6,813 nt of DNA from HXMU1420-2 sp040830545. Lineage in GTDB: Bacteria; Pseudomonadota; Alphaproteobacteria; Rhodobacterales; Rhodobacteraceae. The stretch is from the NCBI GenBank assembly GCA_040830545.1, contig JBFOMB010000011.1:1-6813 (forward strand), read 5' to 3'. Below, piece after piece: positions 6,239-6,813 of the stretch. Within the stretch, counting starts at the first letter, position 1. Each line of letters begins with the position of its first letter. The notes under the pieces were generated by a model. That model did no database searches. It was not told the origin of the DNA and was given only the letters and a program-made list of their open reading frames with translations. Position numbers and translations under genes: made by a program.

Positions 6239-6340
6239 TCCGTTTCGAGCGGCGGAATGCCCAGCGATGCATATTCCGCTCAACCCCTCCCTCGACATCT
6301 ATTCCAAATGGATCATGGCGATGGATTGAAACGCGTCATT

Positions 6341-6354
6341 GATTTCGCGAAATC
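6341..6354. promoter_or_regulatory. Perfect 14-bp palindrome upstream of the methyltransferase gene, possible operator
   Basis: GATTTCGCGAAATC is its own reverse complement. It lies 69 bases before the methyltransferase ATG. A TTGAAA box at 6326-6331 lies just upstream; the matching -10 position (about 6349-6354, GAAATC) falls inside the palindrome and is a poor box. A dimeric regulator bound here would cover a promoter in this position. The identity of the regulator is unknown. Confidence 0.4.
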
Positions 6355-6423
6355 TAGCTTTGGCGATGCTTCATCCCGATCTTGCCTCTGGGCAGGCCCG
6401 GATTTCCATGCTGAAACAGGCCC

Positions 6424-6813
6424 ATGACAGAAGACAAGCCAGCCCGACGCGCGGGACGCCGCGAACGCATGGCCAAACGCCAGCGCCCTCCTGAGTTCAA
6501 CCCGGCCCCGCCGGGTCAGACGGGTGGCCAATATCAACCGCTCACCGTCGCCGACATGCAGGCGATCTTTGAGGCGGCGCTCGATTTGCTCGAAACACTC
6601 GGCATGGGGCAGGTGCCCGACCGGTTGGCAGACCTCTACCTGAAGGCAGGCGGCAGCCACGTGCACGACGACCGCGTGTCCGTCCCCCGCGCGCTGGTCC
6701 ATGACGCCATCACACAGGCCAACAAACGCTTCCCCCTCCACGGCCGCGACCCCGCCCGCAGCATCGAGGTCGGCGGCGACGCCGTCCATTTCGGCACCGG
6801 CGGCGCCGCGTGC
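6424..6813 (+). CDS. Trimethylamine methyltransferase (MttB) family protein, N-terminal part (cut by window edge)
   Basis: The first 130 codons of a family whose members are about 480-520 residues. MttB-family enzymes are cytoplasmic TIM-barrel methyltransferases that move a methyl group from a quaternary or tertiary amine to a corrinoid protein. The visible part has a basic N-terminus (residues 8-21, rich in Arg), then QYQPLTVADMQAIFEAALDL (37-56) and LLETLGMG (55-62), then RVSVPRALVHDAI (84-96), PLHGRDP (104-110) and VHFGTGGAA (121-129), which are the conserved opening blocks of the family. An in-frame stop at 6412-6414 forces the start to 6424 or later; the Shine-Dalgarno signal there is weak (CAGG). 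The residue that separates pyrrolysine-containing trimethylamine enzymes from non-pyrrolysine relatives such as glycine betaine methyltransferases lies beyond the edge. In a Rhodobacterales-like host the non-pyrrolysine type is the likelier (inference). No corrinoid protein is visible. Confidence 0.87.
   Translation, partial: MTEDKPARRAGRRERMAKRQRPPEFNPAPPGQTGGQYQPLTVADMQAIFEAALDLLETLGMGQVPDRLADLYLKAGGSHVHDDRVSVPRALVHDAITQANKRFPLHGRDPARSIEVGGDAVHFGTGGAAC

Noticed and set aside
6313..6789. A 158-codon minus-strand frame opposite the methyltransferase gene
   Set aside because: The plus-strand frame matches the MttB-family opening motifs, so the antisense frame is a shadow. It also covers the likely upstream control region.

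Overview
The window is high-GC DNA with dense, GC/GTG-rich codon use. It carries a branched-chain amino acid (Liv-type) ABC transporter operon whose protein style, together with a glyoxylate-like N-terminus of an MttB-family methyltransferase and short dispersed palindromes, suggests a marine alphaproteobacterium of the Rhodobacterales (Roseobacter-like). That placement rests on recognising the protein families and intergenic repeats from memory; no search was run.

Layout. Positions 1-4864 hold a six-gene minus-strand operon, read right to left: livK (periplasmic binding protein), livG (ATPase), livF (ATPase), a small secreted protein with four cysteines and no recognised function, livH (permease) and livM (permease, cut by the left edge). 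The last three genes are tightly coupled: the small gene and livH share a TAATG, and livM starts on the base after the livH stop. The livK-livG gap holds a perfect 11-bp hairpin, and the livG-livF gap holds a G-run/C-run palindromic repeat. A 202-bp divergent region (4865-5066) separates livK from a plus-strand gene for an exported PQQ-dependent aldose-type sugar dehydrogenase (5067-6161). A 262-bp gap follows, containing a large REP-like inverted repeat and a separate perfect 14-bp palindrome. A plus-strand MttB-type trimethylamine methyltransferase family gene then runs off the right edge.

How the genes work together. LivK would capture a small amino-acid-like ligand in the periplasm and deliver it to the LivH/LivM channel, driven by the LivG/LivF ATPase pair. 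The small cysteine-containing protein would be exported to the same compartment as LivK, but its role is unknown. The dehydrogenase is also periplasmic but has no visible link to the transporter. The methyltransferase is cytoplasmic and probably acts on a quaternary or tertiary amine with a corrinoid partner encoded elsewhere. It is probably a separate transcription unit.

Overall this is mostly ordinary metabolic and transport DNA. I see no defence system, CRISPR array, tRNA, rRNA, insertion sequence or clearly new system. The items most worth a second look are the small secreted gene inside the liv operon, the non-standard LivG Walker B/D-loop, and the paired palindromic sites upstream of livK and of the methyltransferase gene. 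No stretch over 300 bases lacks a gene.
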